NCBI GenBank assembly: GCA_963709295.1
Contig: CAVPVW010000005.1
Coordinates: 62,001-126,000 of the forward strand
Length of the DNA: 64,000 nt
Direction: 5' to 3'
Origin: JBGPQJ01 sp963709295
GTDB lineage: Bacteria > Chloroflexota > Anaerolineae > Anaerolineales > Villigracilaceae
In this document: one piece after another, positions 26,712 through 34,490 of the stretch
How positions within the stretch are numbered: the stretch's first letter is position 1
Layout: the number at the start of each line of letters is the position of its first letter
Position numbers and translations under genes: made by a program
Notes under the pieces: model-generated
The model's input: the letters and a program-made list of their open reading frames with translations, nothing else
Database searches by the model: none
Told to the model about the DNA's origin: nothing

Positions 26712-27362
26712 ATGAAAAGAGCAATGATCATTCTCATCGCGCTGGTTCTCGCCAGTCTGGCATGTGCGTTGCCCGGTCTGGGATCCTCTTCTCCCAAAGT
26801 TATCTTCTCTGATGATTTTTCGAACGAGAATAGCGGGTGGCCGACCATCAACGAAGCCGACGGCACCGCCAACTACAAGGATGGAGGCTACGAGCTCACC
26901 GTCCCGGATCCCGACAGTGGATATTGGGCATCGCCTGAGCTGGAGGACCAAACGAACACGACCATCGAAGTGGACGCCACCGTGACCGGTTCCGCCCGGG
27001 ACAGCGATTTTGGCATCCTTTGCCGTGGAATTGACAGCGACAACCAGGTCCTGTTACTGATTTCTGCCGATGGGTATGCAGTGATCGGGAAGTTCACAGG
27101 CGGCGAATTCGTCCTGCTCTCGGGCGAGGAATGGGTGGAGTCTTCCGCCATCAACCAGGGGAACGCGCTCAATCGCATTCGAGGCGATTGCGTGGGCAAC
27201 ACTTATTCCTTGTACGCCAATGGGCAATTGATCGCCACTGCCACAGATGACGAATTCACATCCGGGATGGTGGGCTTGACCATCGGCTCCTACCAGGATC
27301 CCAACGGGGCTGTCCTGTTCGATAATTTTGTGGTGACCGAGAACAAGGGGAGCGAGGAATAA
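26712..27362 (+). CDS. Lipoprotein with a LamG/concanavalin-like beta-sandwich domain
   Basis: 216 residues, with TAGGAG before the ATG. The signal peptide MKRAMIILIALVLASLAC ends in lipobox SLAC. The mature domain starts VIFSDDFSNENSGWP and contains SPELEDQTNTTIEVDATV, SDFGILCRGIDSDNQ, YSLYANGQLIATATDDEF and AVLFDNFVVTE. This is the pattern of the 3-keto-disaccharide hydrolase/LamG-like jelly-roll group seen in many Chloroflexota surface lipoproteins. No catalytic residues can be assigned; carbohydrate binding is a guess. Confidence 0.7.
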   Translation: MKRAMIILIALVLASLACALPGLGSSSPKVIFSDDFSNENSGWPTINEADGTANYKDGGYELTVPDPDSGYWASPELEDQTNTTIEVDATVTGSARDSDFGILCRGIDSDNQVLLLISADGYAVIGKFTGGEFVLLSGEEWVESSAINQGNALNRIRGDCVGNTYSLYANGQLIATATDDEFTSGMVGLTIGSYQDPNGAVLFDNFVVTENKGSEE

Positions 27363-27384
27363 ACTTCCCCCAAGGTTAAATCTA

Positions 27385-27418
27385 AAGAGAGGCGGATTTT
27401 CAAATCCGCCTCTCTTTG
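27385..27418. terminator. Terminator between the lipoprotein gene and the DnaC-like gene
   Basis: A near-perfect hairpin of about 15 bp (AAAGAGAGGCGGATT against its complement) with a tight TTCA loop and T/A flanks on both sides lies between convergent genes. Confidence 0.9.
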
Positions 27419-27421
27419 TTG

Positions 27422-28768
27422 TTATTTCCTTTTCTTTTGTTTTGCCCCTCGATACGCTGGCGCGGTGATGGCGTAAATCGTGCAAGTGCGCTCATCCAAC
27501 AATCTCGTGCGCAGGCGTTCGTCGATATCCTTCATCATCTCCGCCGCCACAGTGATTACCGTAGGCAGCTCAGCATTGTTGCGGTAGTTGAATAACTGGT
27601 GAAGTTTTTCCTTCGCCCATGGCGTGGTGGATTGGGCGCCCAGGTCGTCGATCACCAGCAGCGGGGCGGTGCGGATCTCGTCAAAGCGGCGGTCGTAGGT
27701 CGTGCCGCTGGACGGGTTGAACGCGGAACGCAAATGGTCGAGCAGATCGGGGGTCGTCACCAGCATGGGCGGGTCACCCAACTCTGCGCGGTAGTTGGCA
27801 ATCGCTGCAGCGAGATGGGTCTTGCCGCAGCCGTAGGTCCCGGTAAAGAGAATCCACCCTCGAGGTTTTGCGGCGTAATCATGGGCAGCCTTGAGCGCTT
27901 TTTCGAGCGATTTTATCTCATCGGCAGCCAGCCCTTCATCACGCCGGTCGGTGAAAGTGGCAAATGTTTTTCCGGCAAGCAGATCGAGAGAGGAGAGTTC
28001 CGAGCCGCCCAGATCGGTGGCAGGACGCCGGTAGTCCGGGGCGGCGATCCGAACACTGGTCACCAGTTCCGGGTCCTGCAGGCGGGAACGGATGCGCGCC
28101 TCGATTTGTTCCAGTGACAGGTTGGTCGTCACAACCAGAGGCAGCCGGTTGATGTAGCGGAAGTTGATGATCTGGAAGAGTTTTTCCTGTGCCCAGGGGG
28201 TGGCGTTTTGTGTGCCAAAATCGTCCAGAACCAGAAGTTCAGCAGTCCGGATTTGATCAAAGCGCTGTTCAAAAGTCACGTCGTCGCTGTCGTAGGCAAA
28301 GCGCAAGGTGTCGAGCAGATCGGGGACGGTGAGAAAGAGGGTGGGCACACCCATCTCCACGGCATAATTGGCGATGGCGGCGGCCAGGTGGGTTTTACCG
28401 CAGCCATACCCGCCCATCAGCAGCAGCCAGCCATTGAGCTTGCCTGCGAAATGCTTTGCCTGATTAAAGGCGCGTTCCAGTGAGGCGGATTGAAGCTCGC
28501 CCATCCCCTTGCGTCCGCGCGGACTGAACGACTCAAAGGTCAGGTCACTTAGTTCGTCGAGGTGGCTGAGGGAGAAGAGCTTCTCGCGCACCTGGTGCGC
28601 CACGTCGCGGCGTCGGCAGTCGCATACTTCAATACGCCCGAAATCGGGGTGACCAAGCGGAAGATCGCGGCGCAGGTAGCCCAACCCGCCGCACAACGGG
28701 CAGTTCGGATCGCCGGGCAGATCACTTGCCGGAGCGCTTGCGGAACTCGTCGACGAGTTTTTCGACAT
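27422..28768 (-). CDS. Tandem AAA+ DnaC/IstB-like ATPase, probable helicase loader
   Basis: 448 residues if the ATG at 28768 is used; an ATG at 28837 would overlap the upstream gene by 116 nt, so the shorter form is preferred but not proven. An N-terminal zinc-binding segment (CPLCGGLGY ... VCDCRRRD) is followed by two homologous AAA+ domains. Domain 1 has Walker A GGYGCGKTHLAAAIANY and Walker B LLVLDDFGTQNATPWAQEKL. Domain 2 has GTYGCGKTHLAAAIANY and LLVIDDLGAQSTTPWAKEKL. Each has a sensor-1/arginine-finger end (VTTNL, RIRSRL; RLRTRL). A standard DnaC/DnaI has a single AAA+ domain. The order dnaB, DnaD-like, this gene points to loading of the replicative helicase. Confidence 0.85.
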   Translation of the reverse strand: MSKNSSTSSASAPASDLPGDPNCPLCGGLGYLRRDLPLGHPDFGRIEVCDCRRRDVAHQVREKLFSLSHLDELSDLTFESFSPRGRKGMGELQSASLERAFNQAKHFAGKLNGWLLLMGGYGCGKTHLAAAIANYAVEMGVPTLFLTVPDLLDTLRFAYDSDDVTFEQRFDQIRTAELLVLDDFGTQNATPWAQEKLFQIINFRYINRLPLVVTTNLSLEQIEARIRSRLQDPELVTSVRIAAPDYRRPATDLGGSELSSLDLLAGKTFATFTDRRDEGLAADEIKSLEKALKAAHDYAAKPRGWILFTGTYGCGKTHLAAAIANYRAELGDPPMLVTTPDLLDHLRSAFNPSSGTTYDRRFDEIRTAPLLVIDDLGAQSTTPWAKEKLHQLFNYRNNAELPTVITVAAEMMKDIDERLRTRLLDERTCTIYAITAPAYRGAKQKKRK

Positions 28769-29424
28769 CCCGTCCGCGAAGTTCTTCAGCGTTTTGTCTA
28801 GTTTGCTCTTTGCCACGTCCTTCTTCCTTCCAGCCACGCAATATGGCTTCCACGTATTTCCAATTGCGCTTGTTGCGCTTCACGGCTTCGTTTATCGCTT
28901 CCTCGATCCACTCAGGCGGATACTCTGTTTCTGCGTCCTTGAGCGCGTCGGCGATGAGCGGGGTCAGCGGCCCGATGTTCTGCTCATAGAGCTTGTAGAT
29001 GTTCGAGCGTTCGGGTGGCGGTGCGGAAACGCTGTGATCGGACGTACCCCAGCCGCCTTTATTCATGGCCTCGGCATTTGCCCTGCCGCGAGGCGAGTTC
29101 AGAAAATAGAAAACGCCTTCGGGTCTTTCCACCCGCAGCAGGCTTTTGCGCTGAACGGCTTTACTCAGCCCTGAGTTCGAGCTCGTCGGGTGAGATTCCA
29201 TCCATGAACTTTTTATCCTCCCCGATATCGACTCGACTCAGGCAGCGAAATGAGCTTTCCATATGGTAGATACGCCAGAGCAGGTAAAGAGTCACCTTCA
29301 ATTCATCCAGGCTTTCGATTTCTGGAAGCAGACGGCGGAAAAATGACTCAGGCACCTGGGTGAATGTCTCGGCGTCAGTGAAACCCTTGAAAGGGGATTT
29401 TTTTTCAGAAGAAGATTTACTCAT
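28722..29424 (-). CDS. DnaD-domain replication protein, with one frameshift
   Basis: The N-terminal part reads MSKSSSEKKSPFKGFTDAET and FTQVPESFFRRLLPEIESLDELKVTLYLLWRI to a stop near 29161. The adjacent frame continues LSKAVQRKSLLRVERPEGVF and YFLNSPRGRANAEAM to 28722. Deleting the T at about 29172 (plus strand) fuses them into about 234 residues. The first part is a DnaD-like winged-helix domain. Residues about 135-200 are a DnaD/DnaB_2 domain (NIYKLYEQNIGPLTPLIADA and EYPPEWIEEAINEAVKRNKR). DnaD proteins remodel DNA at the origin and help load helicase in Firmicutes. The start overlaps the dnaB stop by 8 nt. Confidence 0.85.
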
Positions 29425-30787
29425 TCAAATCCACCCTTCTGGTGGCAGCGTTCTCGAACTTGGTCAAATTGCTGCGGAAGATCAGGTCCACCTGCCCGAC
29501 GGGTCCATTGCGGTGTTTGGCAATCTTGAGATGGGTCACGCTCTGCATGGCGGGATCCTTCTCGTCGGGGCGGTGAATGAACATGACAATGTCGGCATCC
29601 TGTTCAAGTGATCCCGATTCTCTCAGGTCGGAGAGCACCGGTTCCTTGTCGGAACGCTGCTCGACCGCGCGGGAGAGCTGGGCGGCTGTAAGCAGTGGGA
29701 TGTTGAGCTCGCGCGCCAGTGCCTTGAGAGAACGGGAGATATACGACACTTCCTGCACGCGGTTGTCGGTGCGCGTCTCGCCCGACATGAGCTGCAGGTA
29801 ATCGAGGATGATCAGGTCGATGCCGTATTCCATGTGAAGGCGGCGGCACTTGGTGCGCAATTGGAGCGGCGTTAAAGCGGGGGTGTCGTCCAGATGGATC
29901 TTGGTATCCGAGAGCACTTCGATGGCGTGGGTGAACACGGACCAGTCGTCCTCGTTCAGCTTGCCGGTGCGCAGCCGGTGCGAGTCGATGCCAGTCTCCT
30001 GGGAGATCATGCGCTGCACCACCTGCTCGTTCGACATTTCGAGCGAGAAGATGGCGACGCGCTTCTTATGGATGAGCGCTGCGTTGTGAGCAATGGTCAG
30101 CAGCATGGCCGTCTTACCTGTGCCCGGCCGCCCGGCAAGGATCAGAAGATCGGAGTTCTGCAATCCGCCCAACATTCGGTCGAGGTCGATGAACCCGGTC
30201 GGGACGCCGAAGATCTCCTCGTCAGTCCGTCCTGCGAGCTCACCCATGCGGTCATAATATTCGCTCAACACCGTTCGGATGGGCAGCACGTCGTGCCGCA
30301 GCTTGCGTTCCGAAACGTTGAAGATGGCTTTTTCTGCATCGCCCATGACCGTGTCGATCTTTTCGCTTTCGTCATAAGCAAGCGTGGCGATCTGGTTGGC
30401 AGCCGTCAGCATCTTGCGGCGAATGGAGGCGGCTTCGATCATCCGCCCGTAAGCCTCGGCATGGAGCGTGGTCGGCACCTGGTTGAGCAGGGCTGTCAAA
30501 TAGGATGCCCCGCCTACTTCATTCAACTGTCCATTCCGTTCCAAGTCCTCGGAGACGGTCAGGATGTCGATGGGAGTGCGGGTTTCATGCAGCCGGGTGA
30601 ACGATTCCCACACCCAGCGCAGTCGGTGGATGAAAAAGTCTTCGGGCTGGAGGAACTGAGCCAGGTCGTAATAGACCTCGGGGTTGATCAGGACCGCACC
30701 CAGCACGGCCTCTTCGGCTTCGCGGCTGTGGGGCTGTCCGGCGCTGGCGGCGACAGGGGTTTCTTCAGGGGGAATGAATTCAGTCAT
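29417..30787 (-). CDS. dnaB: Replicative DNA helicase DnaB
   Basis: 456 residues. The N-terminal helical domain (about 20-120) starts QPHSREAEEAVLGAVLINP. A linker follows, then the RecA-like motor: FGVPTGFIDLDRMLGGLQNS, Walker A AGRPGTGKTAMLL, IFSLEMSNEQVVQRM, Walker B LIILDYLQLMSG, and SRSLKALARELNIPLLTAAQ with LSRAVEQRSDKEPVLSDLRE. The C-terminal IAKHRNGPVGQVDLIF is the DnaB arginine-finger end. It is the motor of the replication fork. It is the second gene of a minus-strand operon, 86 nt behind the BFN gene and its terminator-like hairpin. Confidence 0.97.
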   Translation of the reverse strand: MTEFIPPEETPVAASAGQPHSREAEEAVLGAVLINPEVYYDLAQFLQPEDFFIHRLRWVWESFTRLHETRTPIDILTVSEDLERNGQLNEVGGASYLTALLNQVPTTLHAEAYGRMIEAASIRRKMLTAANQIATLAYDESEKIDTVMGDAEKAIFNVSERKLRHDVLPIRTVLSEYYDRMGELAGRTDEEIFGVPTGFIDLDRMLGGLQNSDLLILAGRPGTGKTAMLLTIAHNAALIHKKRVAIFSLEMSNEQVVQRMISQETGIDSHRLRTGKLNEDDWSVFTHAIEVLSDTKIHLDDTPALTPLQLRTKCRRLHMEYGIDLIILDYLQLMSGETRTDNRVQEVSYISRSLKALARELNIPLLTAAQLSRAVEQRSDKEPVLSDLRESGSLEQDADIVMFIHRPDEKDPAMQSVTHLKIAKHRNGPVGQVDLIFRSNLTKFENAATRRVDLNE

Positions 30788-30813
30788 TTTGTTTTTTGGA
30801 TGCTAGGAGTTGA

Positions 30814-30851
30814 GAAAAAAAGGACACTCTGCTATTTTACATCGTGTCCTT
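30814..30851 (-). terminator. Terminator or attenuator between the BFN gene and dnaB
   Basis: On the minus strand an 8-bp stem AAGGACAC/GTGTCCTT closes a 16-nt loop and runs into TTTTTTT. It lies 23 nt after the BFN stop and 27 nt before the dnaB start, so dnaB may have its own start or rely on read-through. Confidence 0.7.
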
Positions 30852-30873
30852 GATTGCTGGTAAGAGATTCCTC

Positions 30874-31632
30874 TTATTCCTTTGGTTTTGCCTTGGGCTT
30901 TTTTGGCTTATTGTCGTCCCCATCTTTTTTAGGCGGTTTCTTGGCCGGCGGTTTGGTCTTTTTGGCCGGAGGTTCATCCTTTTTGGTTTCAGGTGTTGAA
31001 CCTTTCGTTGGAGGCAAATCGGCAGGAGGGGGAGCGGCTGGCTTGGGTGCCGATTTGGATTTCTTTGAAGGATCCATCTCAAGATTGGAAAGGTATTTCT
31101 CAAAAACGGACAGCCGGTCGTCAGCGGGCTCGACAGGTTTGGATGAGAAGGATTGAACCAGTGGGGCAGAGGCTTCGCCTGAAGCCCTGGCAGGCGACTG
31201 GGCTTGCGTCGTGATGTCCTTCTCCGGGATGATACCTGCCGAGGTCATCACATCCTGTGAGACAAGGATCGGCACATGCGCCCGAACGGCAAGGGCAATG
31301 GCATCCGATGGGCGCGAGTCGATGCTGATGCGCTGCCCCGTGTCGGATTCAGCAACGATATTCCCGTAATAAATATCCTCGCGCAGGGAGACGATCTCGA
31401 CGCGCGTGATGCGGGTGTTGAACGTGGTAAAGATGTTCTTGAGCAGGTCGTGCGTCAGGGGGCGGATCATCTCGATCTCCTGCAGCGCAACCGTGATGGC
31501 TTCCGCTTCGTAGGGACCGACCCAGATGGGCAGGAATCGGTCGGCGTCCAACTGGCGCAGGACGACCAGCCGCTGGGGGGACATCAAACTCACGCGTACG
31601 CTGTCAATGACGACTTCAACCATATCCGACAT
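30874..31632 (-). CDS. BFN/DUF151 bifunctional nuclease family protein with a basic tail
   Basis: 252 residues, with GGAGA before the ATG. Residues about 1-150 are a BFN domain: MVEVVIDSVRVSL, VVLRQLDADRFLPIWVGPYE, EAITVALQEIEMIRPLTHDL, and ISIDSRPSDAIALAVRAHVPILV. The rest is low-complexity, rich in Lys and Pro (repeated PAKK, PPKK, KPKK), and is likely a disordered nucleic-acid-binding tail. BFN proteins from Thermotoga and plants have been reported to have RNase/DNase activity. The long tail is unusual for the family. It is upstream of dnaB on the same strand. Confidence 0.85.
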   Translation of the reverse strand: MSDMVEVVIDSVRVSLMSPQRLVVLRQLDADRFLPIWVGPYEAEAITVALQEIEMIRPLTHDLLKNIFTTFNTRITRVEIVSLREDIYYGNIVAESDTGQRISIDSRPSDAIALAVRAHVPILVSQDVMTSAGIIPEKDITTQAQSPARASGEASAPLVQSFSSKPVEPADDRLSVFEKYLSNLEMDPSKKSKSAPKPAAPPPADLPPTKGSTPETKKDEPPAKKTKPPAKKPPKKDGDDNKPKKPKAKPKE

Positions 31633-31687
31633 CGATTTCTCCGTGCCGCAATTCTATCATGAGGGTAGAGGGGATGCAACCGCGAGG

Positions 31688-31716
31688 TTGTCAGAATCGC
31701 CAAAGAATACTATAAT
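31688..31716 (+). promoter_or_regulatory. Promoter of tRNA-Pro
   Basis: TTGTCA (31688-31693), a 17-bp spacer and a perfect TATAAT (31711-31716). The predicted start is about 16 nt before the mature tRNA. Confidence 0.75.
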
Positions 31717-31738
31717 ACCGCCTCGCTGTACAAAATAT

Positions 31739-31816
<78 letters not shown>

Positions 31817-31829
31817 CATTATACTAAAA

Positions 31830-31925
31830 ATGGTCGGAGTTTTCCCCATTGATGGGACAGGCAAATCCTTTCGCCTCGACCATCGTTATGAAGATCGCCG
31901 CCTCCAAGGGTGGCGATTGTGTTTT
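31830..31925 (+). other. Structured region downstream of tRNA-Pro, possible terminator
   Basis: ATGGTCG at 31830 pairs with CGACCAT ending at 31883, and the enclosed 3' part (GGCAAATCCTTTCGCCTCGACC) resembles the T-arm and acceptor end of a tRNA, perhaps a remnant. A second hairpin with 9-bp arms ATCGCCGCC/GGTGGCGAT (31894-31917, one G-T pair) is followed by TGTGTTTT and may terminate the tRNA transcript. Confidence 0.35.
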
Positions 31926-31942
31926 ATCTAGTGGAGGACCAT

Positions 31943-32362
31943 ATGAAAAACAATGTTAATATATTCTCGCATGTCTTGTTGATCCTTTCTGCTTCCATCG
32001 CCTGTTCTTTATTTGTACCCACTGCTCAACCTACGGAAGACCCTGAACTGGACTTCGGCCCCACCGGAGGGCCGCTAAAATTCACGCCCGACACTCTTCC
32101 TGAAGCTCAAGTGGGGAGTGAATATGAAGCGACTCTCCAAGTTACTCTCAACAACACGCCTGTGGGTGATTTTTTCATCTCCGAGGGTGCTCTGCCTGAA
32201 GGACTGGAATTCACCTTCCTCGAGGGGGAAGATGCCGCCACCATCACCGGAGCACCCACTGAAGCAGGGGAGTTCAAATTCACGGTTACAGTCTGGTGTT
32301 TTGGTACTCAGGTCAGCGGGCAGACTGGAGAAATGACGTATACCCTGACGGTAAATCCATAG
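31943..32362 (+). CDS. Small lipoprotein with a putative Ig (He_PIG-like) domain
   Basis: 139 residues from the ATG at 31943, with TGGAGG 5 nt upstream. The signal peptide ends at a lipobox-like SIAC. One beta-sandwich domain reads DTLPEAQVGSEYEATLQV, ISEGALPEGLEFTFLEGE and ATITGAPTEAGEFKFTVTV. This is the pattern of putative Ig domains common in secreted adhesion or carbohydrate-binding proteins (LPEGL, TITGTP-T-G-FTVT). No catalytic function is expected. Confidence 0.75.
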   Translation: MKNNVNIFSHVLLILSASIACSLFVPTAQPTEDPELDFGPTGGPLKFTPDTLPEAQVGSEYEATLQVTLNNTPVGDFFISEGALPEGLEFTFLEGEDAATITGAPTEAGEFKFTVTVWCFGTQVSGQTGEMTYTLTVNP

Positions 32363-32402
32363 GGAAGAAGATTTCCCTCCCATTTTTTGTTATGATGTAG
32401 TT

Positions 32403-32852
32403 ATGAGCGATTCGACAGACATCATCGGTTTGAATAGCCGTGTCCTGGTGGAGCTCGTCGAGTCTTCAGGTGAATCGGAGCAGCGTGAGTTCACTCTCGT
32501 GACTGCTAAACAGGCTGATTTCCAATCCGGGCTGCTGGACGAAAATACGCCTCTTGCTCATGAGCTGATGGGGCACCAGGCTGGGGATATTGTCCCTTAT
32601 TCGATGGGCGATCTGAAAGAAATTCGTATCCTGAAGGTCATCCAGATTGAGGAAAAAGTATCCACCGATAAAGCTGAGAAACGCCGGAAAGCAGTGCGGA
32701 AAGCGGCAGCCCAATCCGAGATCACCAACCAGATGATCTTTTCCACCGCCAGCGGAAGCAAATGGGGAGATTACGACGTGAATATGGAAAAATTATTGGA
32801 TGACGCTCAGAACGAAGATTTGCCCGAGGGCAATCCCGAAAATTCCCCCTGA
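32403..32852 (+). CDS. GreA/GreB C-terminal-domain protein without the coiled-coil arm
   Basis: 149 residues. Residues about 25-85 resemble the FKBP-like C-terminal domain of Gre factors: REFTLVTAKQADFQSGLLDE, NTPLAHELMGHQAGDIVPYS, ILKV. The N-terminal coiled coil that enters the RNA polymerase secondary channel in GreA is absent. In its place a charged C-terminal tail follows (AEKRRKAVRKAAAQSEITNQ). Rnk-like proteins also lack the full arm, so it may bind polymerase without cleavage stimulation. TATGAT lies 6 nt before the ATG with no Shine-Dalgarno, so the mRNA may be leaderless. Confidence 0.65.
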   Translation: MSDSTDIIGLNSRVLVELVESSGESEQREFTLVTAKQADFQSGLLDENTPLAHELMGHQAGDIVPYSMGDLKEIRILKVIQIEEKVSTDKAEKRRKAVRKAAAQSEITNQMIFSTASGSKWGDYDVNMEKLLDDAQNEDLPEGNPENSP

Positions 32853-32904
32853 CCGGTTCTGATAGCTATCAGAAAGTCTCTGGAAGCTGCAGGCGGGTAA
32901 AAAG

Positions 32905-32938
32905 AAACCAAGACAGTAATTCAGTGTCTTGGTTTTTA
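32905..32938 (+). terminator. Terminator after the Gre-like gene
   Basis: An 11-bp stem AAACCAAGACA/TGTCTTGGTTT is followed by TTATTTT. Confidence 0.85.
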
Positions 32939-32961
32939 TTTTCCACTTGGAGGTTCAGCCT

Positions 32962-33453
32962 GTGGTCAGTCCATCGAAGGTAAGCTTCGTGATTTACTTG
33001 CCAGTACTCGCCGCTTATCTCATTCCGGCGTTATTCCTACTTCCCGTCGGTGTGACATTCAGCCTGTTGGCCATTTTTGATCCAACAGTCACCTTCACCC
33101 AGGCCTTATCCTATGACCTGTGGATCGTTGTTCCGATCGCTGCTGCCGCTGGCGTTTTCTTCGCTGGCCGGGGATTGGTTTCTTTCTGCCAGCGTGGACT
33201 TTCCCCTCGAGTAATCGTGATTGCCATCTGGGGATTATTCACGATTACTTTATTTTCAGCATTGTGGATTGGCGTGATTATTCTGACCAGTATCGGTGCT
33301 TCCGAGACTCCGCTACACATTTTTCTGCGTATAACCGGATTTGGGGCAGCTGGCTTGACTCTGGCTGGGCAGGTATTCGTGATCCCTTGGCTTATTTTCA
33401 CCTGTCGAAAATTTCTACCGATGAAAACGGAGGTAGGTGATGCGAACCAATAA
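32962..33453 (+). CDS. Hypothetical membrane protein
   Basis: 163 residues from a GTG at 32962, with TTGGAGG 8 nt upstream; a longer frame would start inside the terminator. Four hydrophobic helices are visible, for example VIYLPVLAAYLIPALFLL, LWIVVPIAAAAGVFFAG, VIAIWGLFTITLFSALWIGV and TLAGQVFVIPWLIF. No family is recognised. The end overlaps the next gene by 14 nt and carries that gene's GGAGG, so the two are cotranslated. Confidence 0.65.
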   Translation: MVSPSKVSFVIYLPVLAAYLIPALFLLPVGVTFSLLAIFDPTVTFTQALSYDLWIVVPIAAAAGVFFAGRGLVSFCQRGLSPRVIVIAIWGLFTITLFSALWIGVIILTSIGASETPLHIFLRITGFGAAGLTLAGQVFVIPWLIFTCRKFLPMKTEVGDANQ

Positions 33454-34438
33454 GGTTTTCCGCGTTGTGCTTGGAATTTGCCTGGTGCAATCGCTGCTTT
33501 GCATCTTGCTTTGGTATTTCCTGCAACCCTTCACTGCCAGTTTTCCTGAACTATTGCTGGGGCAGATCTCACTGTCAGCGGAAACCAAATCCCTGATGCC
33601 AAGGAAATATCTCAGCGCAGAATTTGTTCTCGGTCAGGTCGATCCCTTGGACATTAAGCAAGCTGCATTCATCGATATTCAAAAAGATGTGTTGTTCTGG
33701 GATCCTCATTATGTCGGTTTTCCTCGTTCCGAATTGTCCGTTGATGAAATCCAAGAACTCCAGCAGTTGCTTTCGACAGGGAACTTGTTTTGCCCTTCAC
33801 CGGAAGGAGATGTTTATCAATGTGTGGATAAGAATGGAGGCGGAGATCCCAGGCTGGAGTCTTGTCTGCAAGGGGAGAGGTTCATGGAGCAATATTCTGC
33901 AATCAAATGGGAGGCTGACCAATCCGAGTCCGTTGGGGTCTTGCAGTTCTTTCTTTCCAATGGAAGGCTGGCGGAAATCCGTGTCTACCGGACTCCCTCC
34001 GGGCTTGCATTTGATCCGTATGAAAAATCAGGAGATTGGTGGCTGAATGGAATTGCATCGCCTTCTCCCTTGCTGGACAATGTTGCTGACCGCGCGTCAG
34101 TGCATCCGGTAGACATCCTTTGGCCATGGATGAGTGCTTCGACGGCCAATGCCCGCGCTGCCCGTGTCATTGGGAATCAATATTGGAAAGCTTTGGAATT
34201 TGTTAAAAAATCCTCTGCGATTGTTCGTGCCTTTGGAGATATCCAGGATATCCGCCCGGCAGTTGGTTTGAATAACTATAGTTCATGGATGGATTCCACA
34301 TCAATTTTCCTTACGTTACGTGTGACAGGTTCCCGAGGGGAAGGTGCTGTGATCGTCCGGGGATACGATTGTTTCGATTTGCGGATGGTTTACGATGGTG
34401 AACCTTTGGATGATGGGGAATATTTTGTGTGTCCATGA
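33440..34438 (+). CDS. Hypothetical secreted/membrane-anchored protein
   Basis: 332 residues from ATG 33440, 6 nt behind GGAGG. One N-terminal hydrophobic segment (VLGICLVQSLLCILLWYFL) acts as signal anchor; the rest is soluble and extracytoplasmic. Four cysteines in CPSPEGDVYQC and ESCLQG plus two near the C-terminus (YDCFDLRM, YFVCP) suggest disulfides. No catalytic motif or known domain is recognised. It forms a pair with the preceding membrane protein. Confidence 0.6.
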   Translation: MRTNKVFRVVLGICLVQSLLCILLWYFLQPFTASFPELLLGQISLSAETKSLMPRKYLSAEFVLGQVDPLDIKQAAFIDIQKDVLFWDPHYVGFPRSELSVDEIQELQQLLSTGNLFCPSPEGDVYQCVDKNGGGDPRLESCLQGERFMEQYSAIKWEADQSESVGVLQFFLSNGRLAEIRVYRTPSGLAFDPYEKSGDWWLNGIASPSPLLDNVADRASVHPVDILWPWMSASTANARAARVIGNQYWKALEFVKKSSAIVRAFGDIQDIRPAVGLNNYSSWMDSTSIFLTLRVTGSRGEGAVIVRGYDCFDLRMVYDGEPLDDGEYFVCP

Positions 34439-34490
34439 GAAATGTCCTTTATAATCAGATTAGACTTCACTTTTTTTGGATAAATGACTG

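Noticed and set aside
29894..30853. Plus-strand open frame of 319 codons opposite dnaB
   Set aside because: It is antisense to an unmistakable DnaB and has no recognisable domain.
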